The notes: generated from the sequence alone by a model not told the origin. A DNA stretch of 16,631 nt from Oscillospiraceae bacterium (GCA_018265835.1 JABLYK010000044.1:1-16631); one strand, 5' to 3'. Counted from the stretch's first letter, positions 7,503 through 14,587 are shown. Made by a program: numbers and translations.

Positions 7503-7531
7503 ATTATAGTGGTGTTTCCCGTCACTGTCAA
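7503..7531 (-). promoter_or_regulatory. Consensus sigma-A promoter for greA-lysS
   Basis: On the minus strand TTGACA (7531-7526) and TATAAT (7508-7503) match consensus fully with a 17-bp spacer. The -35 box overlaps the TGA stop codon of the S41 peptidase gene (7530-7528), so the promoter starts exactly where the upstream gene ends. The leader to the greA ATG is about 60 nt. Confidence 0.85.
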
Positions 7532-8721
7532 CCCAAAGCGCGGATTGCCGCTTCCAGCTGCGTGTCCACGTCGCCCTCGGTTGCGGGCGCGACTACAACG
7601 TCCGGCACGAGACCGCCCTGCTCGGACAGGTCCACACGGTTCGGCGTCAGATACTTTTTGCTGGAGATATGCACAGCGCTGCCGTCGTCCAGCACAATCG
7701 TGGTCTGGCTCCTGCCCTTACCGGTGGTATTTTCGCCAACGATGGTCGCCCAGTTATATTCCCGCAGCGCCCCCGCAAAATACTCTGCCGCACTGTAGGT
7801 ATTTCCGTTGACAAGAACCGTCATCGGCACCTTGACGCAAACATTGTCTGATCGGGTAACATCCTCCTTACCGGATTTGTCCACGCTCACAAAAACGTCG
7901 CCCTCCGGCAAAAGGTGATCCAGAACGGTAATCAGCTCCGACAGCATACCACCCGGATTGTCGCGCACATCGAACACCAGAGACTGCGCGCCGTCGGCCA
8001 GAAGCCGATCCACCGCCTGTATCGCGCCGGTTCCGCTGCCGCTCTCAAAGTTGCGAATCTTCACGTAGCCGACATGATTGTCCAGCATCTTCGAGCTGAC
8101 GGGATCGGTATAGAGCACCTTGCAGTCGACTGAAACGGTACGGGAGTCTCCACCGGCATTTTGAACGGTAAACTTCAGCGTCTCATTGAGTTTGGCGCGA
8201 ATCAGACTCTGCACGTCCGAAAGGCTCTTTCCGGTCACGCTCTCGCCATCCACGGCCGTGATGATATCGCCGGCTGAAAGTCCCGCCTTCTCCGCCGGCG
8301 ACTGCGCCGTGACAGACGTGATCTGGAAGCCCTTCGTCTTCTCGTCCAGCTGAATGGTCACGCCGATGCCGGCATATTCATTGGCGGAATACATCTGGTA
8401 GGCCTGATATTCCTCCGCCGTCATATAGTAGCTCCATTTGTCGCCCAGCGCCGTAATCATTGCAGCGGACGACGCATTGCTGATGGCAGTATTGTCGCCG
8501 TCGCCGATGTAGTATTTGTCCACGACATTTTTGACGTCCGCGTATTTGAGCGCCAGCTTATAGTTTGAAACGCCGCCAAAGCGGCCAAACACCAGCAGAC
8601 ATGCCACAGCGGCGGTCAGCGCAATGCAGACGACACATGCTATTATCAGCGATTTGACGCTGATTTTTGGGTCGAAACGTCTGCGTCTCGAACGATTTTC
8701 ACGCGATTTTTCCGGTTCCAT
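7528..8721 (-). CDS. S41-family C-terminal-processing peptidase (CtpA/CtpB type), membrane anchored
   Basis: A 397-residue serine protease. A basic, Arg-rich N-terminus (about 1-22) is followed by one TM (about 24-46), so the rest is outside the membrane. A PDZ domain spans about 112-200 (GIGVTI, SPAEKAGLSAGDIITAVDG) and the S41 core about 215-375: RDNPGGML (253-260), catalytic S310 in NGNTYSAAEYFAG, and K335 with Q339 in GKGRSQT. The Ser/Lys pair is that of CtpB/Prc. It cleaves C-termini of exported proteins; in rods and sporeformers such enzymes process wall hydrolases or signalling proteins. It follows the M23 hydrolase gene by 103 nt with a hairpin between, suggesting that it belongs to the FtsEX unit and might trim its hydrolase. 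Start: ATG with GGAGGG upstream. Confidence 0.92.
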   Translation of the reverse strand: MEPEKSRENRSRRRRFDPKISVKSLIIACVVCIALTAAVACLLVFGRFGGVSNYKLALKYADVKNVVDKYYIGDGDNTAISNASSAAMITALGDKWSYYMTAEEYQAYQMYSANEYAGIGVTIQLDEKTKGFQITSVTAQSPAEKAGLSAGDIITAVDGESVTGKSLSDVQSLIRAKLNETLKFTVQNAGGDSRTVSVDCKVLYTDPVSSKMLDNHVGYVKIRNFESGSGTGAIQAVDRLLADGAQSLVFDVRDNPGGMLSELITVLDHLLPEGDVFVSVDKSGKEDVTRSDNVCVKVPMTVLVNGNTYSAAEYFAGALREYNWATIVGENTTGKGRSQTTIVLDDGSAVHISSKKYLTPNRVDLSEQGGLVPDVVVAPATEGDVDTQLEAAIRALG

Positions 8722-8767
8722 GCTGCCCTCCGATCAAAATATCTTCCTGCTGCAATACAGCAGAGGA

Positions 8768-8795
8768 GCCGGGCAGTCAAAACTGACTGCCCGGC
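8768..8795 (-). other. Strong hairpin between the M23 hydrolase and S41 peptidase genes
   Basis: A 12-bp perfect stem (GCCGGGCAGTCA, 8768-8779, with 8784-8795) around a 4-nt loop. On the minus strand it is followed by TCCTCTGCTG, not a T-run, so full intrinsic termination is unlikely. It may protect or partly attenuate the mRNA between the two genes. Confidence 0.7.
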
Positions 8796-8824
8796 AGTAC
8801 TTCAAAGTGACGGCGTACCACCGC

Positions 8825-10042
8825 TCAGGTTGCATAGTTCAGTGGATTGACACGCTGACCGTTGACCGAGACCTCCCAGTGCAGATGCGGGCCGGTCGAG
8901 TTGCCGGTTGAACCGACATAGCCGATCGTCTGTCCCTTGGACACGCGCTGTCCGACGGACACGGCAATGGAGCTCATGTGACCATACAGCGTCGTCAGCC
9001 CATTGCCATGGTTAATAACAACACAGTTGCCATAGCCGGAGACACTGCCGGCCGTGATAACCGTACCGCCGTCTGCGGCGACAATCGTCGCGCCATAGCC
9101 TGCGCCGATATCCACGCCGGAGTGGTAGCGGTTTTCATGAAAGATCGGGTGATACCGCCAGCCAAACTTGGATGTAACGTAGTGGGTGGACGGGCAGGGC
9201 CACATCATGCTGCCGGTTGCGCCATTCGCAGCGCCCGGGTCGTAGCTCGGATCCTTCTGCTGTTGCTGTTCCTCCTGCTGGCGCAGGGCCGCAACCTGCT
9301 GGTCGATCTGTGCCTGCACAGATCTTTCGGCCGCTTCAAATTCGTCAGCCGCCTTTTTGGCAGCATCAATATCCGACTGCAGATCCGCAATCAGCGCGGA
9401 AGCAGACGCGATCTTCTGCTCCAGCTCGGCCTTCTGCGTCTCCAGCTCTGCTTTTTTGTCCTCCTGCTCAGAGCGGGCGTCCTCCAGCTCCTGCTTGGCT
9501 TCTTCCACCTTTTCGCGCGCGGCGATCAGCTCGTCTTCAACCTTCTTATCATATGCAATAATCTCGCCGATCATGTCTATCCGCGACAGCAAATCAGACA
9601 GGCTCTTGGATTCGAGCAAAATGGCGATATAAGAGATCTTGCCGTTCTCCTCCAGCTCGCGCACGCGGCTGCGGAAGAGGACAGCCTGTTCTTCCTCCTC
9701 AGCCTTGGCGGTATCCAGCTCTGCCGTCTTGTCGTCGATCAGGCCATCATAGGCTACGATCTGCTCTTCCACGACTGCAATTTCCTGCCGGGCCAGCTCG
9801 TTTTCCTGGTCGAGCGCTTCTTTTTGCTCGACAATGCTGGCCTGCTTGGACTGCAGGTTTTTGACACTCTGCTGCTGTGTTTTCTGCTGTGCCTGCAGCT
9901 GGTCACGCTTCGCCTCCAGTGCATCAATCTCTGACTGGGACACCGCGCCGACACGCATCGGCGCCAGCACAGACACCAGAGACAGCACCAGAATCAGAAC
10001 CAGTATAATGCACAGTACCGATCTTGCAGTTTTTCGCTTCAT
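8825..10042 (-). CDS. Coiled-coil murein hydrolase with M23/LytM endopeptidase domain (EnvC/CwlO-like FtsEX partner)
   Basis: A 405-residue exported protein. Signal peptide: basic MKRKTAR, a hydrophobic core and VGA about residue 33. Residues about 34-260 form a long Gln/Glu/Lys/Ala-rich coiled coil; a linker with a Gln run (about 255-275) leads to the M23 domain (about 290-405). Its metal ligands H307 and D311 (HSGVD) and H388, and catalytic H355 (YGHM) and H386 (PHLHWE), are all present, so it should be an active zinc endopeptidase cutting peptidoglycan cross-bridges, unlike E. coli EnvC whose LytM site is degenerate. The coiled coil plus the position 10 nt after ftsX imply activation by FtsEX at the septum or side wall. 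Start: ATG with AAGGAGG right after the ftsX stop. Confidence 0.93.
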   Translation of the reverse strand: MKRKTARSVLCIILVLILVLSLVSVLAPMRVGAVSQSEIDALEAKRDQLQAQQKTQQQSVKNLQSKQASIVEQKEALDQENELARQEIAVVEEQIVAYDGLIDDKTAELDTAKAEEEEQAVLFRSRVRELEENGKISYIAILLESKSLSDLLSRIDMIGEIIAYDKKVEDELIAAREKVEEAKQELEDARSEQEDKKAELETQKAELEQKIASASALIADLQSDIDAAKKAADEFEAAERSVQAQIDQQVAALRQQEEQQQQKDPSYDPGAANGATGSMMWPCPSTHYVTSKFGWRYHPIFHENRYHSGVDIGAGYGATIVAADGGTVITAGSVSGYGNCVVINHGNGLTTLYGHMSSIAVSVGQRVSKGQTIGYVGSTGNSTGPHLHWEVSVNGQRVNPLNYAT

Positions 10043-10052
10043 GATAACCTCC

Positions 10053-10931
10053 TTACACCTTCAGGTAATTCCGAATCGCGTTCAGACCGCCGAACACGCC
10101 GACCAGAATGCCCACCGCCAAAAAGACAATCAGCACCGGCAGCGCAACCGTGGAGAACGGAAGCACGTCAATAATGCCAGACGCCATACCGGACATAATC
10201 TTGCCCGTCAGGACGCTGTAGAGTCCCCACTGCAGCAGGTAGGCGATGCCGCCGCCCACTGCACCAAGGACAAGACCCTCTATCACAAACGGCAGCCGGA
10301 TAAACGCATTGGTCGCACCGACCATTTTCATGATTGCGATCTCTTCCCGGCGGCCGAAGGTCGCCAGCTTGATGGTATTCGTCATAATGAACAGCGAAAC
10401 AATAATCAGGATCACGATCAAAATCAGCGAAACGATGCTGACAATGTTGCGGAAGCTGATGAATTTTTCCGCATAGTCCGCATGCGCCGTAACCGAAGCG
10501 ACGCCTTGCACGTTGCGCAGTGCAGACTGCGTCTGCTTCATGAGAGACAGGTCGTCCAGCGTGATTACAAAGCGGTGACGGAATACGGTCGGGTCAATGT
10601 TTTCAAACAGATTCTCATCGTAATCCGATTCGAAGCTTTCCATCGCCTCCTCACGGGTCACAAACTCCGCCGTGGCGACGTTGTCCACCGCAAGGATCCT
10701 GCTCTCCATCGCGCGCGCCTCGCTCTCGGAAAGCGACTCGTCAATATAAGCAAGGACGTTGTTCTGGTTTTGCATTTTGTCGATCATTGCGTCGATGTTC
10801 AGCGTCAGCAGGGAGAAGCAGCCCATAATCAGCAGGCACGCGATGGTAATGGTGATCGAGGCAAACGACATAAAGCCGTGCGTGAAGATGTTCTTTACGC
10901 CCTGCTTGAGCAAATAGCAAAATCTATTCAT
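10053..10931 (-). CDS. ftsX: Cell-division protein FtsX (permease-like subunit)
   Basis: A 292-residue integral membrane protein with the FtsX layout: cytoplasmic N-terminus, first TM (about 22-44), an extracellular domain of roughly 110 residues, then three TM segments, with a charged loop FGRREEIAIMKMVGAT between TM2 and TM3 that matches the coupling region to FtsE. Four TMs in all. The extracellular loop binds coiled-coil hydrolases or activators in this family. I chose the ATG at 10931, giving MNRFCYLLKQGVKNIF, which aligns with usual FtsX starts; a GTG and another ATG 27 and 15 bp upstream are possible. The start lies inside the last codons of ftsE (8-nt overlap), so translation is coupled. 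Confidence 0.94.
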   Translation of the reverse strand: MNRFCYLLKQGVKNIFTHGFMSFASITITIACLLIMGCFSLLTLNIDAMIDKMQNQNNVLAYIDESLSESEARAMESRILAVDNVATAEFVTREEAMESFESDYDENLFENIDPTVFRHRFVITLDDLSLMKQTQSALRNVQGVASVTAHADYAEKFISFRNIVSIVSLILIVILIIVSLFIMTNTIKLATFGRREEIAIMKMVGATNAFIRLPFVIEGLVLGAVGGGIAYLLQWGLYSVLTGKIMSGMASGIIDVLPFSTVALPVLIVFLAVGILVGVFGGLNAIRNYLKV

Positions 10932-11610
10932 GGCCGTAATACCCATCCATTCCGTCACTGATCACCTTGCCGGAATCAATGGCAATCACGCGTTTGGAAA
11001 ATGCGTTGACCAGTTCCTTTTCGTGGGTGACCACCAGTACGGTGGTGCCCAGCTCGTTGATTTTCTCCAGCAGGAGCATCAGCTCCAGACTGCGCACCGG
11101 GTCAAGGTTGCCGGTCGGCTCGTCCGCGATAATCATGCGCGGATTGTTGACCAGCGCCCGTGCGATGGCGACGCGCTGCTGCTCGCCGCCGGAAAGCTCC
11201 GCCGGAAAACGCTTTTCCCGGTCGGCCAGGCCGACCAGCTCCAGCATCTGCGGAACGCGCTTTTTGATCTCCTTATTCGACGCGCCCACAATGCGCATCG
11301 CAAACGCGACGTTTTCATAGACGGTCATTTTGTCGATGAGACGGAAATCCTGAAAAATGACGCCCAGCGTGCGGCGCAGCTTCGGGAGCTTGCGGCGCTT
11401 GATGGAGCCGAGATCAAATCCGTTGACAGAGATTTCGCCGCTGGTCGCGGCGAGTTCCCCGGTGATGAGCTTGATGATCGTCGTTTTTCCGGAGCCGGAC
11501 GGCCCAACCAAAAATACGAACTCCCCTTCGTTGATGGTGAAGTCGATCCCGTCAAGCGCGACCGCGTCCGTATTTTCGTAGACCATCTTTACATCGTTCA
11601 TCTGAACCAT
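10924..11610 (-). CDS. ftsE: Cell-division ATP-binding protein FtsE
   Basis: A 228-residue ABC ATPase, the usual size. Walker A GPSGSGKT (36-43), Q-loop FQDFRL (86-91, typical of FtsE), signature LSGGEQQR (139-146), Walker B MIIADEPTG (159-167) and H-loop H196 are intact. It sits on the cytoplasmic face bound to FtsX and uses ATP to drive a signal, not transport, to the wall hydrolase outside. Start: ATG with GGAGG 7 nt upstream. It is 58 nt after the HTH regulator gene, with a GC-rich hairpin in the gap and no clear promoter there, so cotranscription is likely. Confidence 0.96.
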   Translation of the reverse strand: MVQMNDVKMVYENTDAVALDGIDFTINEGEFVFLVGPSGSGKTTIIKLITGELAATSGEISVNGFDLGSIKRRKLPKLRRTLGVIFQDFRLIDKMTVYENVAFAMRIVGASNKEIKKRVPQMLELVGLADREKRFPAELSGGEQQRVAIARALVNNPRMIIADEPTGNLDPVRSLELMLLLEKINELGTTVLVVTHEKELVNAFSKRVIAIDSGKVISDGMDGYYGHE

Positions 11611-11649
11611 AAGATGTCCTCCAATTGTGCGGGAATTCCGGAAATCCGC

Positions 11650-11665
11650 GCCCGCAGGCGCGGGC
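11650..11665 (-). other. GC-rich hairpin between the HTH regulator gene and ftsE
   Basis: GCCCGC (11650-11655) pairs with GCGGGC (11660-11665) around AGGC, starting 4 nt after the regulator's stop. No T-run follows, so it could at most weaken read-through into ftsE. Confidence 0.5.
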
Positions 11666-11668
11666 TTC

Positions 11669-12763
11669 TCAATACTTGTTGCCGTTTTGCGAGTTCAGGT
11701 ACTTTTTGACCATGACGGCAACCTTGAACAGAATCGCGTCCTCAAACTCGCGCAGATCCAGGCCGGTGATCTTCTTGACCTTTTCCAGCCGGTAGACCAG
11801 CGTATTTCTGTGGACATACAGCTTGCGCGCCGTTTCCGAAACGTTCAGGTTGTTCTCAAAGAACTTATTGATGGTGTCGAGCGTATCCTCGTCAAGCGCC
11901 TCGATCGGATTTTTCTTGAACGCTTCGGACAGGAACATCTCGCACAGCGTAACCGGGAGCTGATAAATGATTCGGCCAATGCCGAGATTTTCATAGTGGA
12001 TGACCGGCTTTTCGTTTTCGAAGACCTTGCCGACCTCAATGGCGACCTGCGCTTCCTTGTAACGGTCGGCCAGCTCGCGCAGATGCCGCGCGGTCGTGCC
12101 GATACCGATGACCGTTTTGATGTGCAGCTCATTATAAATGTTCTGCTCGATGGTCTCCGCCAGCGCACAGACCTGCTCGGACTGCTCGTCCGCCGTCAGT
12201 TCCTTAATCACCACGATGTCCGATTCGCTCACGCTGAGCACAAAATCGTGCTGGCGGTCCGGGAACATGTTCTGCACCAGCTCCAGCACGGCAATGTCCG
12301 TAACCTCCTGCTGGCGGATGAGCAGCACAGCGCGCGGCACATCCGTCGTGAAGTGCAGTTCCTTGGCGCGCACATACACATCGCCGGGCAGAATGTTGTC
12401 GGAAATGATGTTTTTGACGAATGCCGCCTTATTGTGCTTTTCTTCAAAATTGGTGCTGGCCTCTGTCATGCCGACAGCAGCCAGAATGCAGATGCTGCGC
12501 GCGGCCTGATTGTTGCCCTCGACAAAAACGGCATATTCAAACCGTGCCGTGCTGCCGGATAGGATCTTATATGTACGTTCAGACGTCGTAAACAGCGGCT
12601 CCTGCACCTCGCCAACCGCCGCCTGAAAATCATCCAGCCGGGAGCCGATCATGGAAAGCTCGCTGCAGGCGATCACGAATCCCTGCTCATCCACGACTCC
12701 GATGCAGCGCTCGGTCGCGTCCTTCATCTGTACGATGACGCCCTGAAAAATTCTGCTCGACAT
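11669..12763 (-). CDS. Transcriptional regulator with PucR/CdaR-type C-terminal HTH
   Basis: A 364-residue protein. The C-terminal block NVSETARKLYVHRNTLVYRL (307-326), followed by VKKITGLDL and an amphipathic end, is the PucR/CdaR DNA-binding HTH. The N-terminal part (about 8-45, CIGVVDEQGFVIAC then IGSRLDDF) faintly resembles the sugar-diacid sensing domain of CdaR; the middle (about 130-290) matches the GGDEF-like region common in CdaR proteins, without catalytic residues that I can see. So it is probably a ligand-sensing DNA-binding protein, ligand unknown. Start: ATG at 12763 with GGGAGG 8 nt upstream; a TTG 15 bp earlier overlaps the ribosome site and is less likely. It stands just before ftsEX and may control it; the leader contains inverted repeats that could be its own operators. 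Confidence 0.85.
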   Translation of the reverse strand: MSSRIFQGVIVQMKDATERCIGVVDEQGFVIACSELSMIGSRLDDFQAAVGEVQEPLFTTSERTYKILSGSTARFEYAVFVEGNNQAARSICILAAVGMTEASTNFEEKHNKAAFVKNIISDNILPGDVYVRAKELHFTTDVPRAVLLIRQQEVTDIAVLELVQNMFPDRQHDFVLSVSESDIVVIKELTADEQSEQVCALAETIEQNIYNELHIKTVIGIGTTARHLRELADRYKEAQVAIEVGKVFENEKPVIHYENLGIGRIIYQLPVTLCEMFLSEAFKKNPIEALDEDTLDTINKFFENNLNVSETARKLYVHRNTLVYRLEKVKKITGLDLREFEDAILFKVAVMVKKYLNSQNGNKY

Positions 12764-12827
12764 AGTACTTCCTCCCAAGCACAGTCTTCTCCTCTATCAG
12801 CCGTGCCTTTCTTATAGTTTCACACCC

Positions 12828-12903
12828 GGAAGCGCATGGCTTCCCAAAGAAACCGGTTCCAAATTGCAAGCGGTTTCTCGCCCAAATGCAACGGATTTGC
12901 ATT
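12828..12903. promoter_or_regulatory. Structured leader with three inverted repeats before the HTH regulator gene
   Basis: Three inverted repeats lie in a row: GGAAGC 12828-12833 with GCTTCC 12839-12844 (5-nt loop); AGAAACCG 12848-12855 with CGGTTTCT 12871-12878 (15-nt loop); and AATGCAA 12885-12891 with TTGCATT 12897-12903 (5-nt spacer). They are in the transcribed leader if the promoter at 12955-12983 is used. They could be RNA hairpins or operators for the dimeric regulator encoded next. The 300-bp gap 12764-13063 holds no gene that I can see. Confidence 0.5.
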
Positions 12904-12954
12904 GCAGGCGGCGCAGCTTCGCGCTACGCAGACTCTTGGTCATAGCTATTTTAC

Positions 12955-12983
12955 ATAATAGACGATGCATGTGCATTTTTCAA
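12955..12983 (-). promoter_or_regulatory. Sigma-A-like promoter for the HTH regulator-ftsEX operon
   Basis: On the minus strand TTGAAA (12983-12978) and TATTAT (12960-12955) are 17 bp apart, each one base or so from consensus. The leader to the ATG at 12763 would be about 185 nt. Confidence 0.6.
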
Positions 12984-13018
12984 TAGAAAATTGGGCGTTT
13001 TTTGTGAACAATTTTAGA

Positions 13019-13069
13019 ATTTTGGGTACTTAGCTATAAAAAGGCCCAAAATATTGTAAGTTTTTACAA
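13019..13069 (-). terminator. Possible weak terminator after the pseudouridine synthase gene
   Basis: TTGTAA (13054-13059) pairs with TTACAA (13064-13069) around GTTT; this stem includes the gene's own stop codon. Next to it ATTTTGGG (13019-13026) pairs with CCCAAAAT (13045-13052) around 18 nt that include a T-run on the minus strand (GGCCTTTTTATAG). Stems are short and AT-rich, so termination here is uncertain. Confidence 0.3.
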
Positions 13070-13780
13070 CAATTTCGTCAGGAAAACACGGCCCGCTTCT
13101 TCCTCAGAAAGCTCCCGAAAGCCCCCCATGCCCAGCGTTTCGTCCAACTTCAGCCCGCCGATTGACAGTCGCCGCAGCGCCAAAACCGGCGTGCCGCAGC
13201 CGGCCAGCATCCGTTTGACCATGTGGTATTTCCCCTCAAACACAGTAACCCGGCACGACGACAGCTCCGGCAGCAGCTCCAGCCTTGCGGGCATACACCG
13301 CATGCCGTCGCCCAGCGTGACGCCCTGTGCAAAACGCTCCACGTCGGCCTGCACCGGCATCCCGTCCGTCCGCGCGAGGTAGACCTTCGGCACGTGATTC
13401 TTCGGTGAAATGACCCGGTGCACATAATCACCGTCGTCCGTCAGCAGCAGCAATCCGGTCGTGTCCTTATCCAGCCGTCCGGCAGGGCCCAGATCGAAAT
13501 GCCGCAGCTCCGGCGGCAGCAGATCGAGCACCGTCTTCTGATCCCGATCCTCCGTCGCCGTGAGGACGCCAGGCGGTTTGTCCATCATATAATAGTGATA
13601 CCGGCGATAGCGCAGCTGTGTTCCGTCCACGCAGATGCGCACAGACGCCGGATCGACCTTCATTTCCGGGCCGGCTGCGGCCACGCCGTTGACTGTCACC
13701 CGCCCCGCCCGGATGAGCAGCTTTGCCTCACGCCGGGTTGCGGCGCCGGTATCGGACAGATACTTATCCAGACGGATCAA
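13064..13780 (-). CDS. 16S/23S rRNA pseudouridine synthase, RsuA/RluB/RluF family
   Basis: A 238-residue enzyme, the usual family length, that turns specific rRNA uridines into pseudouridine. An N-terminal S4 RNA-binding domain (about 1-60, IRLDKYLSDTGAATRREAK) precedes the catalytic domain, whose core is GRLDKDTTGLLLLTDDG (101-117) with catalytic D104; KVYLAR, FEGKYHMVKRM and LRRLSIGG follow as in RsuA and RluB. Which rRNA site it modifies cannot be told. Start: TTG at 13780, about 10 nt after AAGGGAGG; no ATG lies in frame near it. The frame stays open upstream to 14308, but that part is antisense to the DUF4830-like gene and has no family similarity. Promoter: extended -10 (TGTTATAAT) about 40 bp upstream. 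Confidence 0.9.
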   Translation of the reverse strand: MIRLDKYLSDTGAATRREAKLLIRAGRVTVNGVAAAGPEMKVDPASVRICVDGTQLRYRRYHYYMMDKPPGVLTATEDRDQKTVLDLLPPELRHFDLGPAGRLDKDTTGLLLLTDDGDYVHRVISPKNHVPKVYLARTDGMPVQADVERFAQGVTLGDGMRCMPARLELLPELSSCRVTVFEGKYHMVKRMLAGCGTPVLALRRLSIGGLKLDETLGMGGFRELSEEEAGRVFLTKLL

Positions 13781-13819
13781 CGGCCGTTCGCCTCCCTTTT
13801 TCCCATCAGATTTGTTTTG

Positions 13820-13828
13820 ATTATAACA
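13820..13828 (-). promoter_or_regulatory. Extended -10 promoter for the pseudouridine synthase gene
   Basis: On the minus strand TGTTATAAT (13828-13820) carries the TGn extension and a perfect TATAAT. The -35 position (about 13848-13843, TTCCAT) is poor, as is normal for extended -10 promoters. It lies in the 93-bp gap between two divergent genes; no equally good plus-strand promoter is visible. Confidence 0.5.
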
Positions 13829-13873
13829 TATTGGGGACAAGAATGGAATAGGCTGACGGTGAGAGGTGTGATT

Positions 13874-14326
13874 ATGAAGCTGAAAACAATCCATTGGACT
13901 TCCCGGCGCGCAACCGTTCTGATTCTTCTGCTTGCAGTTCTTCTGGCCGTACTGGTGCTTGTATGCAGTGGCCGGGGCATTCTGTCCGCACACTACAACG
14001 TCACGACGACCAACGGCCGCATCGCGTACCTCGCCGCGCTCGGCTGGGAGGCCGATCCGCAGACTGAGCAGGCGCAGGAGGTTGTCATTCCCCGCATCTT
14101 CAGCGGCGTATTTGCGGACTACAACAAGCTGCAGCGCCAGCAGGGCTTTGACCTGTCCACCTACGCCGGCATGGACTGCACCACATACACCTACCGCATC
14201 CTGAACTATCCGGGCACGGACGACACCGTCCTCGCGCAGCTTTATATCTACAAAAACCGTGTCGTCGCCGGCGACATCCACTCCACTGCGCTGGATGGCT
14301 TTATGCACGGCATTTTCATGGAATAA
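13874..14326 (+). CDS. DUF4830-like membrane-anchored protein
   Basis: A 150-residue protein, the only plus-strand gene. A basic N-terminus is followed by one hydrophobic segment (about 13-32), so the rest is probably outside the membrane. The soluble part has the features I associate with DUF4830: RIAYLAALGWE (about 49-59), VVIPRIFSGVFADYNKLQ, QGFDLSTYAG, a TYTYRILNYPG strand pair and a closing GDIHSTALDGFMHGIF. Function is unknown. Start: ATG at 13874 with AGAGGTG 7 nt upstream; the frame is open further left but only as antisense of the pseudouridine synthase gene. It is divergent from that gene and convergent with tuf; a strong terminator follows directly. Confidence 0.8.
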   Translation: MKLKTIHWTSRRATVLILLLAVLLAVLVLVCSGRGILSAHYNVTTTNGRIAYLAALGWEADPQTEQAQEVVIPRIFSGVFADYNKLQRQQGFDLSTYAGMDCTTYTYRILNYPGTDDTVLAQLYIYKNRVVAGDIHSTALDGFMHGIFME

Positions 14327-14329
14327 GCA

Positions 14330-14361
14330 AAAAAATTCCCCGACGAACCGGGGAATTTTTT
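14330..14361 (+). terminator. Intrinsic terminator after the DUF4830-like gene (copy 1)
   Basis: A 13-bp stem (six A, TTCCCCG, 14330-14342) pairs with 14349-14361 (CGGGGAA, six T) around ACGAAC, starting 3 nt past the stop codon. It is part of a 41-bp unit repeated at 14532-14572 with one mismatch. Confidence 0.88.
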
Positions 14362-14365
14362 AAAC

Positions 14366-14516
14366 CTGTCGAAAAACCTGTTTTTCGACAGAGATGCAGC
14401 CCGCCGCAGCGCACTCGCTGCGCTCGCACGTTTGCGGGCTGAGCAGTATTTTTTCCGCCGCACATGTCGCCGAAAAAAATCATTCAAGCTTCTTTCGCCG
14501 CCTGATGGCGTCGAAA
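14366..14516. repeat. Palindrome-rich intergenic element (REP-like) with a short open frame
   Basis: Three or more hairpins follow one another: CTGTCGAAAAA (14366-14376) pairs perfectly with 14381-14391 over a 4-nt loop; CAGCCCGC (14397-14404) pairs with GCGGGCTG (14434-14441) and encloses a nested stem CGCAGCG/CGCTGCG (14405-14411 with 14416-14422); TTTCG (14493-14497) pairs with CGAAA (14512-14516). On the plus strand a 47-codon open frame runs from ATG 14394 to TAA 14537, without a convincing ribosome site; it is probably a by-product of the repeat. The layout suggests a multi-copy palindromic element. Copy number cannot be checked from one window. Confidence 0.6.
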
Positions 14517-14539
14517 CTCTGCGAGGCTTTTGAATAAGC

Positions 14540-14573
14540 AAAAAAATTCCCCGGCGAACCGGGGAATTTTTTT
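14540..14573 (-). terminator. Intrinsic terminator after tuf (copy 2, bidirectional)
   Basis: A 15-bp perfect stem: 14540-14554 (seven A, TTCCCCGG) pairs with 14559-14573 (CCGGGGAA, seven T) around CGAA. On the minus strand it begins 14 nt past the tuf stop and ends in seven T. It can also stop plus-strand transcription that passes copy 1. Confidence 0.92.
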
Positions 14574-14587
14574 ATCGGTGGGTGAAA

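Noticed and set aside
8768..8795. Intrinsic terminator between the hydrolase and peptidase genes
   Set aside because: The stem is strong but no T-run follows on either strand, so it is listed only as a hairpin.
8978..9934. 318-codon plus-strand open frame opposite the M23 hydrolase gene
   Set aside because: Leu/Arg-rich shadow of the Gln/Lys/Glu coiled-coil codons; no start signal or domain.
13418..13873. Upstream extension of the DUF4830-like frame
   Set aside because: It is antisense to the pseudouridine synthase gene; a ribosome site and a typical membrane-anchor start occur at 13874.
13781..14308. N-terminal extension of the pseudouridine synthase frame
   Set aside because: It has no family similarity and is antisense to the DUF4830-like gene; a ribosome site sits at the TTG start.
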